Source of the DNA: an uncultured Mediterraneibacter sp.
GTDB lineage: Bacteria; Bacillota; Clostridia; Lachnospirales; Lachnospiraceae
Length of the DNA: 64,000 nt
Assembly (NCBI GenBank): GCA_944381935.1
Contig: CALWMN010000010.1
Location: 1 to 64,000 of the forward strand
Direction of reading: 5' to 3'
Part shown: positions 50,121-58,834 of the stretch, one piece after another
Layout of the letters: every line of letters begins with the position of its first letter
Numbering within the stretch: the stretch's first letter is position 1
Notes under the pieces: generated by a model
Databases searched by the model: none
The model's input: only the letters and a program-made list of their open reading frames with translations
What the model was told of the DNA's origin: nothing
Position numbers and translations under genes: made by a program

Positions 50121-50149
50121 ATTATATACTACGCTGGTAAATATTTCAA
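50121..50149 (-). promoter_or_regulatory. Promoter of the V-ATPase operon
   Basis: Minus strand: TTGAAA (50144-50149), 17-bp spacer, consensus TATAAT (50121-50126), with a leader of about 120 nt. Confidence 0.78.
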
Positions 50150-50155
50150 AACATT

Positions 50156-50680
50156 TTATCTATTTTTCGCCCTGCTTTCGACAGTCCCCTGCCATTTCAG
50201 CCTGTGGAGCTCCCCTTCTGTCCTCATTCCCCCGAACTCTCCCTGCCGCAGCGCTTCGTACAGAATGACTGCCACAGAGTTTCCCAGGTTCAGGGAACGG
50301 ATATCCCCGACCATAGGGATCCTCACGCAGTTTTCCTGATTTTCAAGGAGGATTTCCTCGGGAATCCCGGCGCTTTCCTTGCCAAACATAATGTAGCAGT
50401 CTTCCTCATATGAGATTTCCGTATAGACTTTCTGCGCTTTGGTCGTCGCCATATAAACCTTCGCCCCGGGATTTTTCTCCTGAAAATCCGCATAGTCGGC
50501 ATATGTGGTCACGTCAAGGTCTTTCCAGTAATCCATCCCGGCACGCCGGAGTGCCTTTTCACTCAGTTTGAACCCGAGCGGCTCGATCAGGTGAAGCCGG
50601 GTTCCCGTTGCCACACAGGTCCTGCCGATGTTCCCCGTATTCGCCGGGATCTCCGGCTCTAACAAAACGATATTTAACAT
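50156..50680 (-). CDS. trmL: tRNA (cytidine(34)-2'-O)-methyltransferase
   Basis: 174 residues. SPOUT-class enzyme that 2'-O-methylates the wobble base of tRNA-Leu. It has the start MLNIVLLEPEIPANTGNIGRTCVATGTRLHLIEPLGF, the FGKESAGIPEEIL loop, and the knot motif IPMVGDIRSLNLGNSVAVILYEALRQ. Nine bp after the aminotransferase; last gene of the operon. Confidence 0.95.
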   Translation of the reverse strand: MLNIVLLEPEIPANTGNIGRTCVATGTRLHLIEPLGFKLSEKALRRAGMDYWKDLDVTTYADYADFQEKNPGAKVYMATTKAQKVYTEISYEEDCYIMFGKESAGIPEEILLENQENCVRIPMVGDIRSLNLGNSVAVILYEALRQGEFGGMRTEGELHRLKWQGTVESRAKNR

Positions 50681-50689
50681 AGTCTCTCC

Positions 50690-51862
50690 CTACTGCTCAT
50701 TTCTCAGACGCTGTATAAAGCTGCCCACTCTTCCCAGCGCTTCTTTCAGGTCCTCCAGGGAATATGCGTAGGAAATCCTCAGAAACCCTTCCCCACATTC
50801 TCCAAATGCTGTCCCCGGAACGACCGCAACCTTTTCTTCCTGCAGGAGCCTCGTAGCGAACTCATCCGACGGCATCTTAAATTCCTGTATGCTCGGAAAT
50901 ACATAGAATGCCCCGTAAGGCTCAAAACATTCCAGTCCCATCCTTGCAAATTCATGCATCAGGAAGCGTCTCCTCTGATTATAGGATCTGCGCATCTCTT
51001 CCACTTCATTCTCACAGTTCCTCAGTCCTTCCACCGCCGCATACTGGCTGGTCGTCGGGGCACACATGATCGCGAACTGGTGCAGCTTGATCATCTGCTC
51101 GATGATAACTTCCGGGCCGCAGCAGTAACCGAGCCGCCATCCGGTCATCGCAAAACCTTTGGAAAACCCGTTGATGACGACCGTTCTCTCCCTCATTCCG
51201 GGGAGCGAGGCAATGGAGACATGCCCTCCTTTATAGGTCAGCTCCGAATAGATCTCGTCAGAAATAACATACAGGTCATGCTCCCGGATGAACTCTGCGA
51301 CCGGTTCCAGGTCTTCTTCTGTCATGATTGACCCCGTAGGATTGTTCGGGAACGGCATAATAAGTACTTTTGTTTTCGGCGTCGTATACTTCTCAAGGTC
51401 TTCCACAGTCAGCTTAAACTCGTTCTCATACTGGAGGGGGATCACAACCGGGACTCCGTCCGCCATCACCGCACACGGAACATAGGACACGTAGCTTGGC
51501 TGGGGAACCAGCACCTCATCCCCAGGATCAAGCATGCAGCGAAGCCCTATGTCGATTGCCTCGCTTCCTCCTACTGTGACCAGAGTCTCCTTATGCGGAT
51601 CATAGGAAACATGTATTTTCCGCTCCAGATACTTGCAGATCTCGTCTCTCAGCTCCTGAAGCCCCGCGTTGGATGTATAAAATGTGCGCCCTCTCTCGAG
51701 CGAAAAGATTCCTTCCTCCCGTATCCTCCAGGGGGTATCAAAATCCGGTTCTCCCACTCCAAGCGAGATGGCGTCCTCCATCTCGTTTGCAACATCAAAA
51801 AATTTCCGGATCCCGGAAGGTTCTATCCCTGTGATCTTCTTTGATAATGGATTTCTCATCAC
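50690..51862 (-). CDS. PLP-dependent aminotransferase, class I/II
   Basis: 390 residues; cytoplasmic transaminase. The PLP lysine sits in GFSKGFAMTGWRLGY. Other fold-type-I marks are PNNPTGS, ISDEIYSELTY and the C-terminal FLRISYAYSLEDL with the substrate-carboxylate Arg. It resembles the aromatic/alanine-type aminotransferases that are often next to an Lrp regulator. The start overlaps the upstream Lrp gene by 4 bp (ATGA), so the regulator probably senses an amino acid handled here. The exact substrate is unknown. Confidence 0.9.
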   Translation of the reverse strand: MMRNPLSKKITGIEPSGIRKFFDVANEMEDAISLGVGEPDFDTPWRIREEGIFSLERGRTFYTSNAGLQELRDEICKYLERKIHVSYDPHKETLVTVGGSEAIDIGLRCMLDPGDEVLVPQPSYVSYVPCAVMADGVPVVIPLQYENEFKLTVEDLEKYTTPKTKVLIMPFPNNPTGSIMTEEDLEPVAEFIREHDLYVISDEIYSELTYKGGHVSIASLPGMRERTVVINGFSKGFAMTGWRLGYCCGPEVIIEQMIKLHQFAIMCAPTTSQYAAVEGLRNCENEVEEMRRSYNQRRRFLMHEFARMGLECFEPYGAFYVFPSIQEFKMPSDEFATRLLQEEKVAVVPGTAFGECGEGFLRISYAYSLEDLKEALGRVGSFIQRLRNEQ

Positions 51863-52362
51863 GGCGTCACCAGCATCCTTTCCGACTCTTTGCGCGGAAC
51901 CATAACAGTCCCGTGGTCTTTGTATTTTTTCAGGATAAAGTGTGTCGCTGTGCTGATCACCTCATCGATCGGGGACAGCTTTTCCGACACGAATTTAGAC
52001 ACTTCCTTGAGGGTTTTTCCTTCCAGCGTGACAAGAAGGTCATAGCTTCCGGATATCAGATAAACGGCATAGACCTCCGGATAGTTATATATCCTCTCCG
52101 CAATCCTGTCAAACCCCCTGTTCCTCTGCGGCGTCACGCGCACTTCAATCAATGCCGTAACCTTCTCCACTCCCGCCTTGTCCCAGTCGATCAGTGTATG
52201 ATATCCGCAGATGATCTTTTCCTGTTCCATTTCCGCTATCTCATTTGCCACGTCTGTCTGGCCGACTCCCAGCAGGACAGCCAGCTCTCCCAGATCGATC
52301 CGGCTTTTCCCCTCCAGCGTTTTCAATATTTCCAGTCTCAGAGTTTCTTTTTTCTCATGCAT
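51859..52362 (-). CDS. Lrp/AsnC-family transcriptional regulator
   Basis: 167 residues. An N-terminal winged helix (RLEILKTLEGKSRIDLGELAVLLGVGQTDVANEIAEMEQEKIICGY) and a C-terminal RAM ligand domain (EVYAVYLISGSYDLLVTLEGKTLKEVSKFV). Amino-acid-responsive control of the operon or the adjoining aminotransferase is the usual pattern. GGAGGT precedes the ATG by 9 nt. Confidence 0.92.
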   Translation of the reverse strand: MHEKKETLRLEILKTLEGKSRIDLGELAVLLGVGQTDVANEIAEMEQEKIICGYHTLIDWDKAGVEKVTALIEVRVTPQRNRGFDRIAERIYNYPEVYAVYLISGSYDLLVTLEGKTLKEVSKFVSEKLSPIDEVISTATHFILKKYKDHGTVMVPRKESERMLVTP

Positions 52363-52390
52363 GATATTTTACCTCCCAATCTGCTATGAT

Positions 52391-53419
52391 TCACTCTACA
52401 GCAGTGCGCGCTGCCTGCCATCTTGCCAGCTCATCCGGAGCCGGCTTTTCCAGATACCTGATTTCCTCTCCGCTTGTGACCGTCCGCACATTCTGCGCCT
52501 TTACGACCCCAAGCCTGCCGGCTCGTGCGCCGGCCCCCTTAAGAATATCCAGGACATCCTCTGCGCAGTCTGTCACAAGCAGGAAGCTCCCGGCAGACGT
52601 CATCTGATATGGATTCAGCTGGAAGAACTCGCAGATCTCCACCGTCTCCTGTTTCAATGCCATAGACGCCAGATCTGCTTCCACACCCACATTCGACGCT
52701 TCCGCCAGCTCCCACAGCGCGGCGAAAATCCCGCCGCTTCCGATCTGCTGCACAGCCGACACCATATCCCTTTGCCCGCCTGTTCCATTCCCGGCACACA
52801 CTTTCCAGATGGTATCCGGCATCACAAGCGCTCTCTTAAGCGCTTTCGCACCGGCAAGAAACGAGGGCACAAACCGTTTGGAGAGTTCTTCTTCCTCTTC
52901 TTCCATGATTCTCAGCATGCCTTCCAGTCCCGTATAGCCGCAAAGTAGTATCTCCTGTCCCGGTCTCGCCCCGCCGACCCAGATCCCCGGGGATTCTGCT
53001 GCTGTCCCCACTGCCTGGACAACAACCGTAATGCATATGACAGACGGTATGACCTCCGCCTGGACGCCTGCAATGTGCAGCCCCATTTCCTCTGCCGCAT
53101 CCCGCAGCCCCTGTACGGCCGCTCTCAGGGTTCCCTCCTCTTCTTCCGGCGGCATCAGGACAGTAGCCGAGAGCGCCTCAGGCATGTATCCTGCCGCAGC
53201 CACATGCCCTGCCGCCTCAAGCGCGGCATAGTACCCGACCCTTCCTGTCCTTCCGTATGCCTGCGCCTGCGCACAGCTAAGAAAGCTTCTGCCTCTGCCT
53301 TCCAGAACAGAATATTTCTGCTCGCCGGAAGGAGTGAACACATCCTGTGCTTTCTTTATATGAAGTTCCCTTCCCACATTCCTGCGCCATACGGTCTGTG
53401 TAACTTTTCCCGGTTTCAT
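52391..53419 (-). CDS. AIR synthase-related (PurM/HypE-like) protein
   Basis: 342 residues. The middle and C-terminal sequence resembles the PurM/HypE/ThiL/SelD fold: AAEEMGLHIAGVQAEVIPS, then GQEILLCGYTGLEGMLRI and RDMVSAVQQIGSGGIFAALWELAEASNVGVEADL. The N-terminal ATP-binding Asp/Gly cluster typical of PurM (GVGTD-like) is not evident, and a run of eight acidic residues (EEEEEELS-like) is present instead. No hyp or pur genes lie nearby, so the substrate is unknown. It overlaps the VanW gene by 4 bp. Moderately sure of the fold only. Confidence 0.7.
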   Translation of the reverse strand: MKPGKVTQTVWRRNVGRELHIKKAQDVFTPSGEQKYSVLEGRGRSFLSCAQAQAYGRTGRVGYYAALEAAGHVAAAGYMPEALSATVLMPPEEEEGTLRAAVQGLRDAAEEMGLHIAGVQAEVIPSVICITVVVQAVGTAAESPGIWVGGARPGQEILLCGYTGLEGMLRIMEEEEEELSKRFVPSFLAGAKALKRALVMPDTIWKVCAGNGTGGQRDMVSAVQQIGSGGIFAALWELAEASNVGVEADLASMALKQETVEICEFFQLNPYQMTSAGSFLLVTDCAEDVLDILKGAGARAGRLGVVKAQNVRTVTSGEEIRYLEKPAPDELARWQAARTAVE

Positions 53420-54948
53420 TCTTCATCGTCCCCTGTGATCTCTGCGATCGTCTCACGGATCACGTCCTCATCCTGTGTCACGATCGCGTCGTTCATTCTC
53501 TGTGTATCTTCTTCATTGTCCGACGCCGTACCCACGGCAATTGTCTCCCCGCTGGCATTGTACTGGCTGTAATTTACCGTATCACGGCTGACCTCTTCCC
53601 CGTTTTCGTATACGATTTTCCACAGTTGGGCAGTAAGGCCCTCCCTTCCTGAGCTTCTCGTATACATTTCCCCGATACTGTCATCCGTGGCGACATATCT
53701 CGGCTCGTCGGATTCTGTCGTTTCGATCGTCTCGCTCTCAAACTCAATGGTACGGTTCTCATCCCGCGTTTCCCTGCCGTATATGTTGAACCGGATGTTC
53801 CCGTCCGCCAGCACTGCTTCTATATAGACCGGGTCCTCCTTATTATTCTTGAACTTAAGATCCTTCACGTCATCCGCAATTGCGGCGTCCATAGAAGGTT
53901 CCACATATGACACGGTCATGGAGTGTGCATATCTCTCCGTGATCTCCAGTTCTGCCAGGAGAAGCGCATCATACAGTGTTGTCGACACCTGGCAGATGCC
54001 TCCGCCCATAGAATCGACCACTTCTCCGTTCTCATAGGACGCTGCCATAGCATAGCCGTTCTCCTCTGTATACGGCTCCATCAGGGCATTGACCGAGACC
54101 TCCTCTCCCGGCTGGACAAGATTCCCGCCTACATGGCGCGCCCCTGACTCTACATTCTTTCTGCGGCCCTCACCGCTGTCCCCATAATACGTGCTGTATG
54201 TGCCGAGGATATCCGTGATCCCGCTTAAATCCTCCGCCGTGATATCCGCATCCTCATAGCTGACTTCCGCCTGGACACTTCCGCCTTTCTTATTCCAATC
54301 TCCGCTGATCAGGCTGTTAATATTTGCCACTGTCTTTTCCATGTCAAGGACTTCGCCCTGTTCATCCTCCGTCACAGTGGAAGCTCCATCCTCCTGGGTC
54401 AGCGTGGCGTTGACCGGACTTTTCAGGAGGCTGCCAAGCTGCTTTGTAAGTTCTTCCCCTGCCGATTCCTCCGTAACCTGATATTCAATCGGAAAATTTT
54501 TACTGTTCTCGTTCTTCTCTGCGCGTTTGAGTATCTTGTAACATTCGACGGCATCTCCCTTCTTCCCGTAGTCCACAGCCTCCTGTACGATGCTGTCGAG
54601 ATCTTTTACAGACATGCCAAGCGCCTGCAGCGTCGTCACTGCCTGGGTTCCGTTCTTCAGCGTGAGGGTGATCTCCTCCCCGCCATATGCCTGCATTGCC
54701 GCGTTCACTGCATCTGCCGCTTCCCCGGCAGTCATCCCGGACACGTCCGTCTCTCCGATCGAGATGCCGCTTATAATGATATCCGGGTCATAGCTGTCAA
54801 TCGTTCTCCTGATCATGGTCTGTATGGCTGCTATCACTGCGAGGGCGCATACGACAACGGCAGCCAGTACCAAGGCTGTTCTTTTCTGTGATTTCTTTAT
54901 GTCCTTCTTATTCCCGGCTCTTTTATCCTGCCTTTTCCTATTCGTCAT
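53416..54948 (-). CDS. VanW family surface protein
   Basis: 510 residues. Lys/Arg-rich cytoplasmic start, one membrane anchor (about 27-46), then extracellular parts: two putative peptidoglycan-binding-like domains (about 60-250) and the VanW domain (GARHVGGNLVQPGEEVSVNALM, SMGGGICQVSTTLYDALLLAELEITERYAHSMTV). A G5-like C-terminal region (LWKIVYENGEEVSRDTVNYS) and an acidic tail close it. VanW occurs in some vancomycin clusters but is widespread in Clostridia with a cell-wall role of unknown nature. Confidence 0.9.
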   Translation of the reverse strand: MTNRKRQDKRAGNKKDIKKSQKRTALVLAAVVVCALAVIAAIQTMIRRTIDSYDPDIIISGISIGETDVSGMTAGEAADAVNAAMQAYGGEEITLTLKNGTQAVTTLQALGMSVKDLDSIVQEAVDYGKKGDAVECYKILKRAEKNENSKNFPIEYQVTEESAGEELTKQLGSLLKSPVNATLTQEDGASTVTEDEQGEVLDMEKTVANINSLISGDWNKKGGSVQAEVSYEDADITAEDLSGITDILGTYSTYYGDSGEGRRKNVESGARHVGGNLVQPGEEVSVNALMEPYTEENGYAMAASYENGEVVDSMGGGICQVSTTLYDALLLAELEITERYAHSMTVSYVEPSMDAAIADDVKDLKFKNNKEDPVYIEAVLADGNIRFNIYGRETRDENRTIEFESETIETTESDEPRYVATDDSIGEMYTRSSGREGLTAQLWKIVYENGEEVSRDTVNYSQYNASGETIAVGTASDNEEDTQRMNDAIVTQDEDVIRETIAEITGDDEE

Positions 54949-54973
54949 TCATATCAGCTCCAGACACTTCCTG

Positions 54974-55075
54974 TTATACCAGATATGGTATTACCATCGT
55001 TGCTACCATTGCAATGATCACGACCATAATGATAATAGATATGATCCTTCTCACTTTTTTATCATAAAAATTCAT
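54974..55075 (-). CDS. 33-residue membrane miniprotein (Prli42/DUF4044-like)
   Basis: Reads MNFYDKKVRRIISIIIMVVI, then IAMVATMVIPYLV. A short basic cytoplasmic start is followed by one membrane helix, the shape of the Prli42 stressosome-anchoring miniprotein and of DUF4044 peptides in Firmicutes. Its ATG overlaps the TGA of the upstream radical SAM gene (ATGA), which supports real translation. Similarity is by pattern only; I could not run a search. Confidence 0.65.
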   Translation of the reverse strand: MNFYDKKVRRIISIIIMVVIIAMVATMVIPYLV

Positions 55076-56799
55076 CCGTCTTCGTTCCTTTCTGTGCATC
55101 CTGCCCAGGACTGCACCTCATAGACCGCCGCGTCAGAAGTCAGCGGATCCCGGTTCCTGTAATCGAAGAGCAGAAGCCTGTCTCCGATTCGTTCCAGATG
55201 CGTCATTTTGCGCATCTGCCTGCTGTCATATTTCTCATATCCCCTGAGATACCAGTGCTCATCTGCTTCCCTTTTATAAAACGCGGAAGCCTCCTCCTTT
55301 GTCACCCTGCTCTCCCCCAGGAAATCCGGGCGGTTTCTCACATTATCTCTCAAATACATATCCAATGTCAACCATTCCCGGTACTGATCTGCATTTTCCG
55401 CCCTGGTCCCACAGATAAACCCAAAGAGAATCTCGTAGCGCGCGATCCTGGAATGATTCACCTTAAAATATCCTTTTTGCTCATAATATCCGGCAAGGCT
55501 GCGGTACATGTCAAATGCGTCCGGAAATTCCTGCTCCAGATGTTCCAGCGTATTTCTGAACTGGGCGCTGTTATAATAGACTTCCACCATCTCCTCAATC
55601 TGTTTCAGGCGGATGATCTCACCGTAGGAAAGCCATTTTGTCCTGAGCACCTCATACGGGGGCCTGTCCTGCCAGACAATACCGTATTCCCCTGCCCTCT
55701 CATACATCTCGGACCCTTTGAGCACTTTCAGGAACCCAAGCTGAAGCTGCTGCGGCTTCAGCGCATAGACGTCGTTAAAGGACCGCCGGAAGCTCCCGTA
55801 ATCTTCCAGGGGAAGCCCCGCGATCAGATCAAGGTGCTGATGGACATTTCCCTTCTCCCTGATGCGCGCGACCGCGCTTCTTACCCGGTCGAAGCGCATC
55901 GTCCTGTTAATCCTGCGTATCGTCTGTTCATTGGTGGACTGCACCCCGATCTCAAGCTGGACCAGCCCCGGACGCATACTGTTGATGAGCCGTATCTCCT
56001 CATCCGTCAGCAGATCCGCCGAAATTTCAAAATGAAAATTCGTAACCCCCCTGTCATGCTCCATGATATACTGCCAGATCTCCCTGGCATGATCGTGCCT
56101 GCAGTTAAATGTCCGGTCTACAAATTTCACCTGCGGCACCCCGTGGTCGATGAAGAACTGCAGCTCCTCCTTCACAAGTTCCACGTCCCGGAAACGCAGG
56201 CACCGGTCAATGGAAGACAGGCAGTAACTGCACGCGAAAGGACATCCCCGGCTGGACTCATAGTAGAGGATTCTGTTCTGGAAGTCCCCTTCCTGCCTGT
56301 ACACGAAAGGCACGGTACTCAGGTCAATGGGCGGTCTTGCAGGGTTTTCTCTCACCACTCCTTCCCCGTCCCGGTAAACGATCCCTTTGATCTCTTCCAC
56401 CGGCTTTCCGTTTCCCGACCAGCACTGCACAAGCTCCAGAAAGGTCTCCTCCCCCTCTCCGCACATGACGCCCGAAACCATAGGATACCGGGAGAGAATA
56501 TCCAGCGCATTGTAGGAGACTTCCGGTCCCCCCACCCACACCTTCACCGCCGGCAGAACCTTCACGATCTCCACCATAATCTGGCTCACGTAAGAGATGT
56601 TCCAAAGATAGCAGGAAAAGCAGAGGATATCCGGCCGGTGTTTATACAAGTCCATCAGGATCACATCCAGAGGCTGATTGACCGTATATTCCACGATCCC
56701 GATCTCCTCACCGGAGCAACCGGCGTACGCCTTTAAGCTGTATACCGCAAGATTGGAATGGATATATTTGGCGTTTACTGCCACAAGCAAAACCTTCAT
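55072..56799 (-). CDS. B12-binding-domain radical SAM protein (DUF4080-type)
   Basis: 575 residues. An N-terminal cobalamin-binding-like Rossmann domain (MKVLLVAVNAKYIHSNLAVYSLKAYAG, DVILMDLYKHRPDILCFSCYLWN, VWVGGPEVSY). The radical SAM core has the iron-sulphur motif SSRGCPFACSYC (near residue 180), then KFVDRTFNCR and LEIGVQSTNEQT. The C-terminal DUF4080-like region is about 170 residues. Function unknown; such proteins are thought to modify tRNA or other large substrates. The start ATG at 56797-56799 has AAGGAG 7 nt upstream. First gene of a seven-gene operon. Confidence 0.9.
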   Translation of the reverse strand: MKVLLVAVNAKYIHSNLAVYSLKAYAGCSGEEIGIVEYTVNQPLDVILMDLYKHRPDILCFSCYLWNISYVSQIMVEIVKVLPAVKVWVGGPEVSYNALDILSRYPMVSGVMCGEGEETFLELVQCWSGNGKPVEEIKGIVYRDGEGVVRENPARPPIDLSTVPFVYRQEGDFQNRILYYESSRGCPFACSYCLSSIDRCLRFRDVELVKEELQFFIDHGVPQVKFVDRTFNCRHDHAREIWQYIMEHDRGVTNFHFEISADLLTDEEIRLINSMRPGLVQLEIGVQSTNEQTIRRINRTMRFDRVRSAVARIREKGNVHQHLDLIAGLPLEDYGSFRRSFNDVYALKPQQLQLGFLKVLKGSEMYERAGEYGIVWQDRPPYEVLRTKWLSYGEIIRLKQIEEMVEVYYNSAQFRNTLEHLEQEFPDAFDMYRSLAGYYEQKGYFKVNHSRIARYEILFGFICGTRAENADQYREWLTLDMYLRDNVRNRPDFLGESRVTKEEASAFYKREADEHWYLRGYEKYDSRQMRKMTHLERIGDRLLLFDYRNRDPLTSDAAVYEVQSWAGCTERNEDG

Positions 56800-56855
56800 A
56801 AAAAACTCCTTAACGATATTTTTTCCGGCAGGGAAACAAAAACACTCTCTATCCG

Positions 56856-56884
56856 TTGACATTTCCTTCAAAACCATGTAAAAT
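56856..56884 (+). promoter_or_regulatory. Promoter of the SRP RNA gene
   Basis: TTGACA (56856-56861), 17-bp spacer, TAAAAT (56879-56884), placing the RNA start at about 56891-56893. Confidence 0.85.
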
Positions 56885-56892
56885 TATGACTC

Positions 56893-57150
56893 GTGCAGCC
56901 GGGGTGTTAGCGGTACCTTGTACCTGCAATCCGCTATAGCAGGGGTGATATTGCGCAGAGGGCGGCAGCCGGCAGGGCTGCCCCCGGTAAGTGACGCTGA
57001 GGTTCGGGTCTTACGCGACGGAAATCTGTGAACCGTGTCAGGCCGGGAACGGAGCAGCACTAAGCAGAACCTTCCGGGTGCCGTGAGGGCGCCTGGACTG
57101 AGTTTACTGCCGGGGTAACGTCTGTTGGCCAGGCTCGAAGCGCAATGCAC
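56893..57150 (+). ncRNA. ffs: Signal recognition particle RNA, long Gram-positive type
   Basis: The S-domain signature GTCAGGCCGGGAACGGAGCAGC (57039-57060; only part quoted as GTCAGGCCGGGAACGGAGCA) binds Ffh. The 5' end GTGCAGCCGGGGTG and 3' end CAATGCAC can close the Alu-side helix, giving about 258 nt, the size of the Bacillus/Clostridium large SRP RNA with an Alu domain rather than the 4.5S type. It is followed by an intrinsic terminator. It targets membrane and secreted proteins together with Ffh and FtsY. Confidence 0.93.
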
Positions 57151-57164
57151 GCAAAAAGAAGAAT

Positions 57165-57219
57165 CCTCCGGAGTTATGTCTCTGGCGTATCTGCCGCGGC
57201 ATGATCCGGAGTTTTTTTA
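57165..57219 (+). terminator. Terminator of the SRP RNA gene, inside the tadA 3' end
   Basis: CTCCGGA (57166-57172) and TCCGGAG (57205-57211) arms enclosing a 32-nt loop, then TTTTTTT (57212-57218). It spans the tadA stop (57174), so the converging genes overlap here. Confidence 0.8.
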
Positions 57220-57716
57220 TTGCACTTTTCCTGCTTTTTCTTCTCTCTGAGTTCCCGGAAAAACTGTTTCATCATATCGCTGCACTCCTGTTCCAGCACA
57301 CCTGTTGTAAGATCCGCCTGATGATTGAACTGTTCGATCTTAAGCAGGTTTAAAACAGAACCGGCGCATCCCGCTTTCGGGTTCATGCACCCGATCACTA
57401 CCCGGGAAATCCGTGCCTGTATGATCGCGCCCGCGCACATCTGGCACGGCTCCAGCGTCACATACAGGGTGCAGTCTTCCAGCCGCCAGTCTCCCATCTT
57501 CCGGCTTGCCTTCCTGATCGCGGCAATCTCTGCATGGGCAAGCGGATTTCTCTCCGTATTCCTCCGGTTGTATCCCCTTCCGATGATCTTTCCCCCGTGG
57601 GTGATCACACAGCCAATCGGCGTCTCATTTATGGCGTACGCTTTTTTTGCCTGCCGCAGCGCTTCTCTCATGAACTTCTCGTCTGTCCTGCCGGTTTCCG
57701 GCGTCCTGTCATTCAT
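57174..57716 (-). CDS. tadA: tRNA-specific adenosine deaminase
   Basis: About 180 residues. Deaminates A34 to inosine in tRNA-Arg(ACG). Catalytic zinc motif HAEIAA (His61/Glu63) with PCQMC (Cys91, Cys94), and the tRNA-binding RISRVVIGCMNPKAGCAGSVLNLL loop. The ATG at 57714-57716 has AAAGGA upstream; an earlier in-frame start would add 12 basic residues. The C-terminal tail (after about 155) is longer and Lys-rich compared with E. coli TadA and overlaps the SRP terminator. Confidence 0.95.
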   Translation of the reverse strand: MNDRTPETGRTDEKFMREALRQAKKAYAINETPIGCVITHGGKIIGRGYNRRNTERNPLAHAEIAAIRKASRKMGDWRLEDCTLYVTLEPCQMCAGAIIQARISRVVIGCMNPKAGCAGSVLNLLKIEQFNHQADLTTGVLEQECSDMMKQFFRELREKKKQEKCNKKTPDHAAADTPET

Positions 57717-57826
57717 CGTTCTTTCCTTTCCCCGCTGTTTTGCCCTTCCCACATCCTAACATGGTTCTTTTTCCCCCTCTCTCTGAATAGACTAGACATA
57801 AAAGAGACAAGATCAGAGGTAAACTT

Positions 57827-58834
57827 ATGCACCCAGGTATATGTTATCTATATGAGTATGAGAAAAAACAGCGAAAACGAAACGTAGGTTTTATAAAAGT
57901 TTCCCGGCATTATCAGTCCTGTATCTTCCAGATCCACGCCCGGGGTATTCCGGTCGGAAACGGAGCTTCTTTAGAGCTGTATGCCTTCTATCTGGAGAAC
58001 GGGTTCCTTGCCAGCTCTAAAATTGCAGACCTGGCCTGTTACAGCCGGACAGTTTCCATGCGCTTTTCTGTGTCAGAAACACACTTTCCCGGCAATCACA
58101 GCCTGGATGGAATTGACGGTTTTCTCATCATGCTGCCGGGCAGGAACACTTCTCTGTACTGGATCGCCTCGGAAAATATGCTCCAGGCAGATCCCTCCGA
58201 CATGCGCTCTCCCGAAGAGCTGAACCAGCCGCAGGACAGCGAAGCCGAAGAAACTGCAGAACCAGCCCCTGAAGAGGAAGAGCTCCTGCCACAGGACAAT
58301 GGGCCTGAAGAAGCGCCCGCCCCCGGAGAGGAAGAGTTCCCGTCACAGGACAATGGGCCTGAAGAAGCGCCCGCCCCCGGAGAGGAGGAGTTCCTGCCAC
58401 AGGACAATGGGCCTGAAGAAGCGCCTGCCCCCGGAGAGGAAGAGCTCCTGCCACAGGACAGTGGGCTTTCTTCACAGGATGAGGGGCCACAAGAACGCGA
58501 AGACGATGCCGGAAGCAAAGTAACTGCCAGAAAAATCCAGCGTTCTGATCTATCCCAGCTTCCAAGACGTTTCTGGTTCCTTGCAAATAACAGTTTTCTG
58601 CTTCACGGATATCATAATTATAACCATCTCCTTCTTGTGGAAGAAGATGGCCATATGTGGCTCGGAGTACCCGGAATCTATGACAGGCGCGAGGCACGGG
58701 CTGCCGATCTGTTCGGTTTCCCCCAGTTTACCCGCTCTTATGTCTCCCTGCTTGACCTGACAGAAGATGAGCGAAACGATGAAGCCGATTTCGGGCATTG
58801 GTGCCGTTACATTGACCCGGCAGATCCTAAATAA
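57827..58834 (+). CDS. Hypothetical protein with an acidic repeat linker (DUF6128-like)
   Basis: 335 residues. An N-terminal domain (about 1-125: YEYEKKQRKRNVGFIKVSRHYQ) and a C-terminal domain (about 235-335: RFWFLANNSFLLHGYHNYNHLLLVEEDG, MWLGVPGIYD) are joined by an acidic Pro/Glu-rich linker of 18-residue repeats. The pattern resembles Lachnospiraceae proteins carried as DUF6128; I am not certain of that name. There are no signal peptide or membrane segments. GAGGT precedes the ATG. Its last 8 bp overlap the end of the converging dGTPase gene. Function unknown. Confidence 0.65.
   Translation: MHPGICYLYEYEKKQRKRNVGFIKVSRHYQSCIFQIHARGIPVGNGASLELYAFYLENGFLASSKIADLACYSRTVSMRFSVSETHFPGNHSLDGIDGFLIMLPGRNTSLYWIASENMLQADPSDMRSPEELNQPQDSEAEETAEPAPEEEELLPQDNGPEEAPAPGEEEFPSQDNGPEEAPAPGEEEFLPQDNGPEEAPAPGEEELLPQDSGLSSQDEGPQEREDDAGSKVTARKIQRSDLSQLPRRFWFLANNSFLLHGYHNYNHLLLVEEDGHMWLGVPGIYDRREARAADLFGFPQFTRSYVSLLDLTEDERNDEADFGHWCRYIDPADPK
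58274..58465 (+). repeat. 54-bp tandem repeat, about 3.5 copies, in the linker
   Basis: Units start at 58274, 58328, 58382 and 58436 (last one partial). Each codes EEELLPQDNGPEEAPAPG or a near variant (EEEFPSQ..., EEEFLPQ...). Bases are almost identical between units, which points to recent expansion and likely length variation between strains. Confidence 0.9.

Noticed and set aside
55198-56736. 512-codon open frame on the plus strand
   Set aside because: Fully antisense to the B12-radical SAM gene, which has clear motifs and a good start; the opposite frame has none.
58274-58465. Possible CRISPR array
   Set aside because: Repeats are contiguous, in frame and coding (54 bp without spacers), and no cas genes are present. 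No CRISPR array was seen in the window.
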